A DNA stretch of 64,000 nt from Bacillota bacterium (GCA_023402075.1 JAEXCS010000040.1:124001-188000), one strand, 5' to 3'; positions 51,527 to 59,935 are shown, counted from the first letter of the stretch. The notes: generated from the letters alone by a model not told the origin. Translations and numbers: made by a program.

Positions 51527-52406
51527 GGGCCGGATTCAAAAGGCCCTCAGCGGGTTTTACTATGTGGAGTGCGACGGTGAACTGTTTTGCTGCCGCGCCC
51601 GGGGACGGTTTCGTAAAGAGGGCCTTTCTCCTTTGGTAGGCGACCGGGTGGAAATACGGGAGCTGGGCGGTGGCGAGGGCTATGTAGAAGCCATAAAGCC
51701 GAGAAAGAACATCTTTCGTCGCCCTGCCGTGGCAAATGTGGACCAGATTGTGGTGATTGCCTCGGAGGCACTTCCAAAAACCGACCCCTATCTGATTGAC
51801 CGGCTCTCGGCCATCGCGGCGCTAAAGGACTGCGGCGTGGTGGTGGTGCTGAACAAGTGCGATTTGAACAGTGCCGACGGTTTGTATGAGATTTACCGCG
51901 CCGCGGGTTTTCCCACGGTCCGCGTCAGCGCGGAAACGGGGGAGGGTCTGGAGGAGCTGAAGCCCCTGATTATCGGAAAGCTATCTGCCTTTACAGGGAA
52001 CTCCGGCGTTGGAAAATCCAGCATTTTAAATGCACTGGACCCAGCGTTTGGGTTACAGGTGGGGGAGATCAGCGAGGCCCTTGGCCGAGGACGACATACC
52101 ACGCGTCATGTGGAGCTTTTTCACCTGTCCTGCGGCGCGGAGGTGGTGGATTCCCCCGGCTTTGCGTCCTTTGATTCCGAAGAACTGGATTTGGAGCTGA
52201 AACGCCATCTTCCGGAGACTTTTTTGGACTTTGCTCTCTATCGAGATGAGTGCCGGTTTGTGGGATGCAGTCATACAAAGGAAAAAGGCTGCGCGGTGCT
52301 GGAAGCTCTTCAGGACGGGAAGCTTCAAAAGAGTCGCCATGACAGCTATCTCCGGCTCTACGAAGAGCTAAAGCCCCTTAAAGAATGGGCAGAACAGAAG
52401 AAATAA
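51519..52406 (+). CDS. rsgA: Ribosome small-subunit GTPase RsgA
   Basis: RsgA is a late 30S assembly factor. The 295-residue protein has an N-terminal OB fold and a circularly permuted GTPase domain, with NKCD appearing before GNSGVGKSS (about 160-168). The zinc site is in DECRFVGCSHTKEKGC. It overlaps prkC by 8 bases and is the last gene of the 13-gene operon. Confidence 0.96.
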   Translation: MREGRIQKALSGFYYVECDGELFCCRARGRFRKEGLSPLVGDRVEIRELGGGEGYVEAIKPRKNIFRRPAVANVDQIVVIASEALPKTDPYLIDRLSAIAALKDCGVVVVLNKCDLNSADGLYEIYRAAGFPTVRVSAETGEGLEELKPLIIGKLSAFTGNSGVGKSSILNALDPAFGLQVGEISEALGRGRHTTRHVELFHLSCGAEVVDSPGFASFDSEELDLELKRHLPETFLDFALYRDECRFVGCSHTKEKGCAVLEALQDGKLQKSRHDSYLRLYEELKPLKEWAEQKK

Positions 52407-52410
52407 TCAA

Positions 52411-52450
52411 GTGCGGATACCGTAAAATCGGTATCCGCACTTTTCCATTT
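52411..52450 (+). terminator. Terminator of the yicC-rsgA operon
   Basis: A 12-bp perfect stem, AGTGCGGATACC and complement, with an 8-base loop is followed by TTTTCCATTTTTT. Confidence 0.92.
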
Positions 52451-52548
52451 TTTCTTTTCTGAGTAAAAATTTCCCGCTTTGGTGCTTTGTTCCGCACGCT
52501 TTTTTCATCCTGCGTATATACTGGAGTACGAGAGGAGGTGCGGCGGAT

Positions 52549-52707
52549 ATGTGGTGTGGCCGTGGAGGAGGGGGCTGCTGGCTGGGCGTATGTGCGGTGG
52601 CGCTTGGAATGGGCATTTTAATTGCGGCGATTTTCCCCACCGGTTTTCTGCTGTTTATCGTCGCGCTGCTCCTGATCGCCTGCGGGAGCGCCTGTCTTCG
52701 GCGCTGA
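52549..52707 (+). CDS. Small membrane protein of unknown function (52 aa)
   Basis: A short frame starts MWCGRGGGGCWLGVC, continues with two hydrophobic stretches separated by IFPTG, and ends CGSACLRR. GAGGAGG lies nine bases before the ATG, which is strong support for translation. A longer frame overlaps it in another phase but has no comparable ribosome site. I do not recognise a family. Lying 33 bases before spoVM, it may be co-transcribed with it and act in sporulation, which is an inference from position. Confidence 0.7.
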   Translation: MWCGRGGGGCWLGVCAVALGMGILIAAIFPTGFLLFIVALLLIACGSACLRR

Positions 52708-52740
52708 GATGAGCTTGATTTGGAAAAGGAGTGCGTCTAT

Positions 52741-52815
52741 ATGAAAATCGTCGTCTGGAAGTCGCCGAAAGCGTTGTGTGGCCTGCTGCGCAGGTTGTTC
52801 GGGATCAAGGAATAA
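52741..52815 (+). CDS. spoVM: Stage V sporulation protein SpoVM (24 aa)
   Basis: The 24-residue product, MKIVVWKSPKALCG followed by LLRRLFGIKE, is the clostridial form of SpoVM. This amphipathic helix recognises the positively curved forespore membrane and anchors SpoIVA. AAAAGGAG lies nine bases upstream. In B. subtilis spoVM is also close to prpC-prkC-rsgA, so position supports the call. It is too short for ordinary gene finders. spoIVA, its partner, is 4.4 kb downstream. Confidence 0.9.
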   Translation: MKIVVWKSPKALCGLLRRLFGIKE

Positions 52816-52838
52816 CCCGCTTCTTCCCGGCATAGGAT
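52810..52838 (+). promoter_or_regulatory. Possible SigE-type promoter of the SPOCS/LysM gene
   Basis: GAATAAC (52810-52816) and CATAGGAT (52831-52838) are 14 bases apart and partly match the SigE consensus. An imperfect hairpin (TCCCGGC near 52824 with GCCGGGA near 52856) lies across the start region. Confidence 0.3.
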
Positions 52839-52875
52839 AGGCCAGAATCACAATGGCCGGGAAAGGATGGTCTGA

Positions 52876-54411
52876 ATGGAACTGGATTTAAAAAAAGCTC
52901 GCTTTGACGCCTATGACGTGGGCGGGGAGCTGGTGCTGACGCAGGAGGAAACGGCGGAGACAATTGTGCCGGATTACTGCCCCGACATTGCCCGTATCAT
53001 CGACACGGAGGGAAAAGTCTATCTCCACAGCCGGGAGCTGCGGGACGGAAAGGCGGAGATTTCCGGCACCGTGCGGGTGACGGTGCTCTATACCCCGGAC
53101 GGGGAGAGCGGCGTTCGCACGCTGGATTTTGCCATGCCTTTTGCCGCCGAGTCGGACGCTAAGGCTATGCCGGAGTGTGTGCTTTTGGTGGCGGACACAG
53201 AACCGGAGCTGCTGGAAACCCGCGCACTGAATCCCCGCAAGGTCTTCACCCGCTGTCGGCTTGTCACCCGTCTTACCGGATATCGCCGGGGGGAGACGGA
53301 ATTTTGTACCGACGCGGAGACAGACGCGGCCCTGTGCGTTGAAAAACGGCGGGAGGTGCAGCACACCACCGCTCTGACACATATCGCAGAAAAGGATTTT
53401 ACATTTTCGGATGAGCTGGACCTATCTCCGGGCAGAGAGGGTGCCGCGGAGATTCTTTCCAGTCGTGTGTCCGTCTGCGTGACGGAGACAAAAGTTGTGG
53501 GCAGTAAGCTGATTTTAAAGGGAATTTTTACGGTTTGTCTCCTGTACCGCTCTCTGGAGGGGAAGTGCTGCTCCACCTCCGGCGAGCTGCCGTTCTCCCA
53601 GATCATGGAGGTGGATGGCGCGACTGAGGGCTGTGTGGCCTCAGTTAGGGTTCAGCTTACCGGCACCGATATTCAGGTGGATGGCGACCATGACAACCGA
53701 AAGATTGCCGTCACACTGTATCTCCACGCCACGGCCCTGCTGCGCCAGGAGCAGGACGTGACGTTGCTGTGCGATTTGTACAGCACGGCCTATGACTTGA
53801 ACTACGAGGCCCAGCCTTTGCAGCTATGCGACTTTGCAGAAACCCTGACCCGCCGACAAACTGTGCGGGAGGTGTTGGAAATCGGCGTGGTGGCAGACTC
53901 TATCCTGACGCTTTCCGCTTCTCCCAGCGCCGTATCCGTCAGCCGTGAAGGAGGCGGCAGTACCCTGCGAACCGCAGTCAGCATCCGGGCTTTGTATCTG
54001 GACGAGGGCGGCGCGGCACTGATGGCAGAGCGGAGCATAGAGGTAAACTGTCAGATGGATTTGCCGGAGGACTGTCGGGTAACCGCCCATGCCATTTGCC
54101 CTGAAGAGGTGCAGGGAAGTCTGGGGGACCGGGGGATCGAGGTGCGGTTTTCTGTTGAGTTTCGTGCCGAAGCAGTCTCTCGGAAAAAGAGAGTCTGCGT
54201 GTCCTCCGCCAAAATCAGCAGCGAAGCGCCCAAGGACCTTTCCGGTGCGCCGTCTCTCGTCCTGCGGTGCAAAAACAGGCAGGAGACACTTTGGGATCTT
54301 GCCAAGCGGTATAATACCACCGTCACCACCATCCTCTCCGCCAATGATTTGGAGGACGAGGGGGCCGTATCGGAGGAAAAGCTGCTGCTGATTCCCCGGA
54401 AGCGTTTATAA
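52876..54411 (+). CDS. SPOCS (DUF3794) and LysM domain protein
   Basis: The 511-residue protein has several DUF3794/SPOCS-type beta domains (about 25-440) with repeated VVPDYCPDIARIIDTEGKV-like and VCVTETKVVGSKLILKG-like units. A C-terminal LysM domain (about 462-508, ETLWDLAKRYNTTVTTILSANDL) should bind peptidoglycan. Such proteins are spore coat or cortex-associated; the family includes SipL (CD3567) of Clostridioides difficile, which binds SpoIVA. Adjacent spoVM and nearby spoIVA support a SipL-like role. Confidence 0.9.
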   Translation: MELDLKKARFDAYDVGGELVLTQEETAETIVPDYCPDIARIIDTEGKVYLHSRELRDGKAEISGTVRVTVLYTPDGESGVRTLDFAMPFAAESDAKAMPECVLLVADTEPELLETRALNPRKVFTRCRLVTRLTGYRRGETEFCTDAETDAALCVEKRREVQHTTALTHIAEKDFTFSDELDLSPGREGAAEILSSRVSVCVTETKVVGSKLILKGIFTVCLLYRSLEGKCCSTSGELPFSQIMEVDGATEGCVASVRVQLTGTDIQVDGDHDNRKIAVTLYLHATALLRQEQDVTLLCDLYSTAYDLNYEAQPLQLCDFAETLTRRQTVREVLEIGVVADSILTLSASPSAVSVSREGGGSTLRTAVSIRALYLDEGGAALMAERSIEVNCQMDLPEDCRVTAHAICPEEVQGSLGDRGIEVRFSVEFRAEAVSRKKRVCVSSAKISSEAPKDLSGAPSLVLRCKNRQETLWDLAKRYNTTVTTILSANDLEDEGAVSEEKLLLIPRKRL

Positions 54412-54419
54412 CGATAAAA

Positions 54420-54446
54420 AAGCGGTCCGGCATAGCCGGACCGCTT
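54420..54446. terminator. Bidirectional terminator
   Basis: The 12-bp stem AAGCGGTCCGGC/GCCGGACCGCTT with an ATA loop has A runs on the left and CTT on the right. It serves the SPOCS gene on the plus strand and, with a better T run, the ABC transporter operon on the minus strand. Confidence 0.85.
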
Positions 54447-54522
54447 CTTGCTGGCGAACGTCTTTCCGCATTTTGCCGCCGAAGCGCCATCCCCGCAATC
54501 GTCCAGCAAAATATTTTTATAG

Positions 54523-55281
54523 TTAATTGGAAAATCGGGCGAGAAACTGCCGTGTCCGCTCCTCTTTCGGCGCGCCCAGCACCTCGTTGGGCGCCCCCTG
54601 CTCCACAATGACCCCACCATCCATGAAAATCACCCGGTCCGCCACATCCCGGGCAAAAGCCATCTCGTGGGTAACGATGACCATGGTCATTTTCTCCTGA
54701 GCAAGCTGGCGGATAACCTTTAAAATTTCGCCCGTCAGCTCGGGGTCCAGAGCAGAAGTCGGTTCGTCGAAAAATAGAATCTCGGGCTGCATGGCCAGCG
54801 CTCTGGCAATGGCCACCCGCTGCTGCTGTCCGCCGGAAAGCTGGCAGGGATAGCATCCGGCCTTGTCGGAAAGGCCCATTTTTTTCAGCAGCTCTATGGC
54901 TTCGTTTTCCACCTCCGCCCGTCTTCGGCCCGCCACGCTGACAGGCGCGTCCGTCAGATTTTTCAAAACCGTGTAGTGGGGAAAAAGATTGAAGTTTTGA
55001 AATACAAGCCCAAAACAGCGCCGTATCTTTTTCAGGTCGCCGGCGTAGACCGTTCTGCCCTGTTCATCATTCCAAGCAGCCTTATATCCGGAATAGGACA
55101 GCGCGCCGCCGTCCATTTCCGTCAGCAGTGTTGCACAGCGCAGCAAGGTGGACTTTCCTGAGCCGGAAGGGCCGATAATGGCCACAACCTCACCCTTGTC
55201 TACGCCAACAGAAATATCTCTTAAAACCTCCGAGGCCCCTTCAAAGGACTTGCGGACATTTTTCAGCTCCATCACTTTCAT
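54523..55281 (-). CDS. Polar amino acid ABC transporter, ATP-binding protein
   Basis: The 252-residue ATPase of the GlnQ type has Walker A GPSGSGKSTLLR, the signature LSGGQQQRVAIARAL, Walker B EILFFDEPTSALDPE and the H-loop VTHEMAFARDVADRV. It is the last gene of a three-gene minus-strand importer operon, 14 bases after the permease gene. Confidence 0.96.
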   Translation of the reverse strand: MKVMELKNVRKSFEGASEVLRDISVGVDKGEVVAIIGPSGSGKSTLLRCATLLTEMDGGALSYSGYKAAWNDEQGRTVYAGDLKKIRRCFGLVFQNFNLFPHYTVLKNLTDAPVSVAGRRRAEVENEAIELLKKMGLSDKAGCYPCQLSGGQQQRVAIARALAMQPEILFFDEPTSALDPELTGEILKVIRQLAQEKMTMVIVTHEMAFARDVADRVIFMDGGVIVEQGAPNEVLGAPKEERTRQFLARFSN

Positions 55282-55295
55282 AGTCGGACACCTCC

Positions 55296-56027
55296 TCAGC
55301 TATAATAGCTCATGCGTTTTTCAATGCGCTCCATTGCCCATGCCACCACGCTGTTAAAGAGAAAGTAGAACGCCCCTGCGATAAACAGCGGCAGGACGGT
55401 GGTGTTGGCGGCGGAAATCTGCTTTGCGACGTTAAACAGCTCCTGATAGGCGATGACAAAGGCCAGAGACGTGTCCTTTACCAAGGTAATCACTTCGTTG
55501 GTGACGGCGGGGAGGACCCGCTTCACCATCTGGGGCAGAATAATCTTAAAAAAGGTCTGTCTCCGTCCATAGCCCAGCACCTGAGCCGCCTCATACTGTC
55601 CCTGCGGAATGGACTGGATGCCGGAGCGATAAATTTCTGCGAAGTAGGCAGCGTAGTTGATGGAAAACGCGATGACCGCCGCCAGTAGGCGGGAATAGCC
55701 CGACAGGCTGATGCCAAAGACATAGTAGGGACCGAAATACACCACCATCATCTGAAGCATCAGCGGCGTACCCCGGAGGACGGAGATAAAAAAACGCACT
55801 ATCGCCTGTACAGGCTTAAATGTCCGCAAAGCAGACAGAGCTTTCCCAGGCTTCTTTCCCGCTGTTTCTCCCTTTGCACCAAGACGACGCAGAGGCGCCC
55901 AGGCGGACATCCGCCCCAGCGCCACCAGAAGCCCCAACGGCATGGAAAACATCAGCGTGAGCACAAAAAGCTGCACGGCCGCCCACAGGCCCGTCAGCAG
56001 CTGCTGGAGTACATTGACCAAAACCAT
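55296..56027 (-). CDS. Polar amino acid ABC transporter, permease
   Basis: The 243-residue HisM/GlnP-type permease has several membrane helices and the EAA loop EAAQVLGYGRRQTFFKIILPQ that contacts the ATPase. An insert rich in Lys and Gly between the first two helices (about 45-70) is longer than usual. The ATG at 56027 has AGGAG eight bases upstream; a TTG six bases earlier is too close to it. Confidence 0.94.
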   Translation of the reverse strand: MVLVNVLQQLLTGLWAAVQLFVLTLMFSMPLGLLVALGRMSAWAPLRRLGAKGETAGKKPGKALSALRTFKPVQAIVRFFISVLRGTPLMLQMMVVYFGPYYVFGISLSGYSRLLAAVIAFSINYAAYFAEIYRSGIQSIPQGQYEAAQVLGYGRRQTFFKIILPQMVKRVLPAVTNEVITLVKDTSLAFVIAYQELFNVAKQISAANTTVLPLFIAGAFYFLFNSVVAWAMERIEKRMSYYS

Positions 56028-56101
56028 TCCCAATTCTCCTTGCTGTTCAATTGCCTGAGAGGGCGGCGGTGTTTCCCGCCGCCCTCTCGGAAGCAGACTG
56101 C

Positions 56102-56992
56102 TTATTTGCCGTAGCAGAGCATGTCGGCCAGTTCCGGCGCCTCATAGGTCGTGGCGGCAGCGGCAGCAATTTTCTGGAAGGTTCCGTCAGCCCACATGGC
56201 ATCCAGCGTGGCCTTCACCTGATCGGCCAGCTCCGTGTTGCCTTTTTTAAAGCCGATGCCATACTGCTCGGTGGAGAGGGGCTTTTCCAGCATTGCAAAC
56301 TTGTCGGAGCCACGGGTTTTCAACTGGAAGTTGGCCACGCCGATGTCCACCGCGATGGCGTCATTCGCGCCGGACTCCAAATTCATAAAGGCGGTGTTGT
56401 AGTCGGGAACCTCATCCAGCGCGGAGAAAGAAGCGGCCAGAGCAAGGTTTTCATCATTGCTGCCGTCGCCGGGATCGTCGGTCAGGGCCGTGAGCGCGGA
56501 GGAGCCGGACTGGGTAACCACCGGCTTTCCGGCAAGCTGCGCCGCGTCGGTAATTCCGCTGTCGGACCGCACCACAAACATAATGGAGTTATTTACGTAA
56601 GGGCCTACCCATGTATAGTTTTCCTCGCGGCCGGTCATGGTGAAGCCATTCCAGATGCAGTCGATATTCCCCGCGTCCAGCTCCATGTCCTTAGAGGTCC
56701 AGTCAATGGGCTGGCGGATCAGCTCCCAGCCGTTGCGGTCGCAGACCTCCTGCGCCAAATCCAGATCGAAGCCCACATAGCTTCCGTCGGCGGCAATAAA
56801 GCCGTAAGGGGGATACTCCGCGTCAAAGCCCACGGTAAAGGTGGTGCGTGCCGCGCTGCCGGACGCGGCCTCCGGGGAAGACGACGCGGAGCCGGGTGCG
56901 TCGCTGCCTGCGGGTGCGGTGCCACCACAGGCGGCCAGAGAACCGATTGTTGCCGCCATGGCAAGCAGAGCCAGAACTTTTTTCAGTTTCAT
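56102..56992 (-). CDS. Amino acid ABC transporter substrate-binding lipoprotein
   Basis: The 296-residue protein has a lipoprotein signal with the lipobox LAAC (Cys22), a Ser/Gly/Ala linker and the SBP family 3 core: FTVGFDAEYPPYGFI, GFDLDLAQEV, NIDCIWNGFTMT and QSGSSAL. It probably binds polar or basic amino acids or cystine; the ligand cannot be told. The ATG at 56992 follows GGAGG. It is the first gene of the importer operon. A GAGAGC/GCTCTC hairpin is in the leader at about 57009-57023. Confidence 0.94.
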   Translation of the reverse strand: MKLKKVLALLAMAATIGSLAACGGTAPAGSDAPGSASSSPEAASGSAARTTFTVGFDAEYPPYGFIAADGSYVGFDLDLAQEVCDRNGWELIRQPIDWTSKDMELDAGNIDCIWNGFTMTGREENYTWVGPYVNNSIMFVVRSDSGITDAAQLAGKPVVTQSGSSALTALTDDPGDGSNDENLALAASFSALDEVPDYNTAFMNLESGANDAIAVDIGVANFQLKTRGSDKFAMLEKPLSTEQYGIGFKKGNTELADQVKATLDAMWADGTFQKIAAAAATTYEAPELADMLCYGK

Positions 56993-57141
56993 CACTATTC
57001 CTCCAATTTGAGAGCGCTGCTCTCTTAATTTAGTTAATTATCAATTTAGCATGATAATGCGCGGCTGTAAATATGCGATATCCAAAAAGAATCCGCAAAA
57101 AAGCGACGGGCTTTTGTGCAATTTTCGGTGTCTCCTGCCTG

Positions 57142-57170
57142 TCATACTTGTCAGGCTTTCCACATAGAGT
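57142..57170 (+). promoter_or_regulatory. SigE-like promoter of spoIVA
   Basis: TCATACT (57142-57148, six of seven matches to KMATATT) and CATAGAGT (57163-57170) are 14 bases apart. spoIVA is a SigE gene in B. subtilis. The predicted start near 57177 leaves a leader of about 27 bases. Confidence 0.5.
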
Positions 57171-57203
57171 GGAAGCAGGATTGCAAGAAGGACGGGGGAT
57201 GCT

Positions 57204-58679
57204 ATGAATACGACCATCTATCAGAATATCGCCACCCGGACCGCCGGTGACATCTACATCGGTGTGGTAGGCCCGGTACGCACGGGAAAATCTACTTTTA
57301 TCAAACGGTTTATGGAGACGCAGGTGATCCCCAACATTGAAAACGTCTACCGCCGTGAGCGAGCCAGAGACGAGCTGCCCCAAAGCGGCTCCGGACGGAC
57401 CATCATGACGGCGGAGCCAAAGTTTGTACCGGAAGAGGCCGTTCAGATTCAGCTGTCCGACGGGGCGGCGTTTTCCGTGCGGCTGATTGACTGCGTGGGG
57501 TATATGGTCCGGGGTGCCATCGGATCCACAGAAGACGACCAGCCCCGCATGGTGACAACACCTTGGTACGACCACGAGATTCCCATGATGGAAGCGGCGG
57601 AGCTTGGCACCCGCAGGGTGATTGCGGAGCACTCCACCATCGGCATCGTCATCACCACTGACGGATCCATCTCCGAAATTCCCAGAGAAGACTATCTGGA
57701 TGCCGAAGAGCGGGTAATCCGGGAGCTTCAGGAGCTGGGAAAACCCTTTATCGTTCTGCTGAACTCCGACTCTCCCAAATCCGAGCGGGTGCAGGCGATG
57801 GCAAAAGATATTGCGGCTCATTATGACGTAAACTGCATGCCGGTGAACTGTCTGGAGCTGGATGAGGCGGCGGTGGCGGATGTATTGAAAGCCGTGCTGT
57901 ACGAGTTCCCCATGCAGGAGTTGGATGTGTTCCTGCCCGCGTGGGTGGACGCCCTTCCGGCGGACCACCCCATCAAGGCCGGACTGTACGGCTCGGTACG
58001 GGAAGGAACCATGGGACTGCGCCACATCCGGGAGGTCGATGGGGTGATCGCCCAGCTTGGAAAGAGCGAGAACATCAGCTCCGCCAAGCTTACCGGCATT
58101 GACCTTGGAACAGGCGTTGCCTCGTCGGTGCTGCTCCTTCCTCAGGAGCTGTTTTATCGGACACTGTCGGAGCAGTCTGGCTTCGCTGTGGCGGACGACG
58201 GAGACTTGATGAGCCTGCTGACCCGGCTTGCCACGGTGAAAACAGAGTACGATAAGGTGGCTGGTGCGCTGAACGACGTGCGGGAAAATGGCTATGGCAT
58301 TGTGGTTCCCGGCCTTGACGAGCTAAAGCTGGAGGAGCCGGAAATCATGAAGCAGGGAGGGCGGTACGGCGTGCGCCTGAAGGCCAGCGCCCCCAGCATC
58401 CACATGATTCGTGCTGACATCGAAACGGCGGTCAGCCCCATCGTGGGGAATGAAAAACAGTCGGAAGATATGGTGAACTACCTTTTACAGGAGTTTGAGG
58501 GAGACACCAGTAAAATCTGGCAGTCCAATATTTTCGGCCGCAGCTTCCACGAGCTGGTGAGCGAGGACCTGCAAAACAAGCTTCAGCGGATGCCCGATGA
58601 CGCACGGAAGAAGCTTCAGGAGACGCTGACCCGCATCATCAATGAGGGCAGCGGCGGGCTGATCTGCATTATTCTTTAA
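57204..58679 (+). CDS. spoIVA: Stage IV sporulation protein A (coat basement ATPase)
   Basis: SpoIVA polymerises around the forespore, using ATP, as the base of the spore coat. The 491-residue product has the usual length, the P-loop GPVRTGKST (residues 23-31), GSGRTIMTAEPKFVPEEAV, and DCVGYMVRGAIG, typical of SpoIVA. SpoVM, which anchors it, is encoded at 52741. It is transcribed alone and ends at a bidirectional terminator. Confidence 0.98.
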   Translation: MNTTIYQNIATRTAGDIYIGVVGPVRTGKSTFIKRFMETQVIPNIENVYRRERARDELPQSGSGRTIMTAEPKFVPEEAVQIQLSDGAAFSVRLIDCVGYMVRGAIGSTEDDQPRMVTTPWYDHEIPMMEAAELGTRRVIAEHSTIGIVITTDGSISEIPREDYLDAEERVIRELQELGKPFIVLLNSDSPKSERVQAMAKDIAAHYDVNCMPVNCLELDEAAVADVLKAVLYEFPMQELDVFLPAWVDALPADHPIKAGLYGSVREGTMGLRHIREVDGVIAQLGKSENISSAKLTGIDLGTGVASSVLLLPQELFYRTLSEQSGFAVADDGDLMSLLTRLATVKTEYDKVAGALNDVRENGYGIVVPGLDELKLEEPEIMKQGGRYGVRLKASAPSIHMIRADIETAVSPIVGNEKQSEDMVNYLLQEFEGDTSKIWQSNIFGRSFHELVSEDLQNKLQRMPDDARKKLQETLTRIINEGSGGLICIIL

Positions 58680-58689
58680 TAGAAAAGGA

Positions 58690-58718
58690 CAGTGGGAAGC
58701 ACTTTGTGCTTCCCACTG
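58690..58718. terminator. Bidirectional terminator after spoIVA
   Basis: The 13-bp stem CAGTGGGAAGCAC and complement surrounds TTT, with AAAAGG on the left and CTTG on the right. The better T run serves the convergent minus-strand gene. Confidence 0.8.
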
Positions 58719-58749
58719 CTTGTATGTGTAGAGAGTATGACGAGCTATT

Positions 58750-59268
58750 TTACTGCGCCGCCATATGCCTTCTCTGGAGTTCTCCAATCAGGTCCTGCGG
58801 AGAGACTCCGCTGGGGCTCAACGAGATAGAAATAGGCTGATGCCCCAACTTGAGGTTCCACCGCGCTAACCATTTTTTGACACCACTAAGCTTTTCAATA
58901 TAGGCTTCCTGATTTTTTAACAAAACTTCAATAAATACATTGTTCATCATACTGTCAAGATAAATATATTCGATATCACACCAAGGAATAAATCCAAAAG
59001 AAAGGACAGTGCTGTTTTCTAAAATACCGTCTGAAGTGACGGTAAGAAGGGGTTTTCCGGACAGTGCCTTTTTAATAATAAAAATATTGCAAAAAGTATA
59101 AAGGAGAATACTAAAAGCTGCAAAAACCCTTAACACAATCTGCGGCAGAGGGCTTTCCATCAAATCTGCGAACAGTAGAAACACACTAAGCAAAGTCATT
59201 CCCAATATGATACATATGACCAGGAAAACGCCTTTTCCTGACTTCTTTATAATAATCGTTTCATCCAT
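58750..59268 (-). CDS. AT-rich two-TM membrane protein, STM3941-like
   Basis: The 172-residue protein has two membrane helices (about 15-37 and 48-65) followed by a soluble part with PLLTVTSDGI, FIPWCDIEYIYL and a C-terminal SISLSPSGVSP segment. That layout resembles STM3941-type PH-like membrane proteins. Base composition is far more AT-rich than the surroundings, suggesting recent acquisition. The ATG at 59268 has GGAG just upstream; an earlier in-frame TTG at 59301 is less likely. Function unknown. Confidence 0.7.
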   Translation of the reverse strand: MDETIIIKKSGKGVFLVICIILGMTLLSVFLLFADLMESPLPQIVLRVFAAFSILLYTFCNIFIIKKALSGKPLLTVTSDGILENSTVLSFGFIPWCDIEYIYLDSMMNNVFIEVLLKNQEAYIEKLSGVKKWLARWNLKLGHQPISISLSPSGVSPQDLIGELQRRHMAAQ

Positions 59269-59344
59269 TCTCTCCGTATCCTTTCCAATCAAAAAATACA
59301 AGTCTCCATTTCAATTTTCAAATTATTTATAAAGCACATTTTCT

Positions 59345-59872
59345 TTACAGACATTCCCTCTCTTTGGGAAGGTGGAATCTTTTTAAATCCACGCACTCCA
59401 GCTCCAGCAGACGCATTTTGTTAGCAAGTCCCCCGGCGTAGCCAGTGAGAGAGCCGTCACCGCCCACCACCCGATGGCAGGGGATGAGAATGGAGATGGG
59501 GTTGTGCCCTACCGCTCCGCCCACAGACCGAGCCGATGCGGACGTTCCCCGCGCTTGCAGGCGCTGCGCCAGCGCACCATAGGTGACGGTTTCCCCCCGG
59601 GGAATTTCCAGTAGAAGCTTCCATACCTCCTGACGAAACGCACTGCCTTGGGGAGCCAGCGGGGGAATCGCGTCGGGAATCCGGCCTGAAAAATAGACCT
59701 CCAGCCAATCTCCCACCCGGTCAAATACAGGAAGTGCGGCGGTTTCCTCGCGCCCCGTAAGGGTTGAGCCAAAGTATTTCTGCCCTTCCAGCCACAGCCC
59801 CGTCAGCGCAGTACCGTCGGACGCAAGGCACAGAGGACCCAAAGGGGAAGAAAGCTTGCAGATTGTATCCAT
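59345..59872 (-). CDS. ogt: Methylated-DNA--protein-cysteine methyltransferase
   Basis: The 175-residue suicide enzyme repairs O6-alkylguanine. The acceptor cysteine is C132 in ILIPCHRVVG, preceded by GETVTYGALAQRL and SARSVGGAVGHNP. The ATG at 59872 follows AAAGGAG by eight bases; the longer frame upstream crosses the promoter and is not coding. Confidence 0.95.
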   Translation of the reverse strand: MDTICKLSSPLGPLCLASDGTALTGLWLEGQKYFGSTLTGREETAALPVFDRVGDWLEVYFSGRIPDAIPPLAPQGSAFRQEVWKLLLEIPRGETVTYGALAQRLQARGTSASARSVGGAVGHNPISILIPCHRVVGGDGSLTGYAGGLANKMRLLELECVDLKRFHLPKERECL

Positions 59873-59935
59873 GGGCAAAGCTCCTTTCAAATTCTTAAGT
59901 AGATTAAAAGCAACGTTTGTTCGATTGATAAAATC

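Noticed and set aside
52479..52712. 77-aa Arg-rich frame overlapping the 52-aa gene
   Set aside because: No ribosome site and arginine-rich shadow composition; the other frame has GAGGAGG at the right distance.
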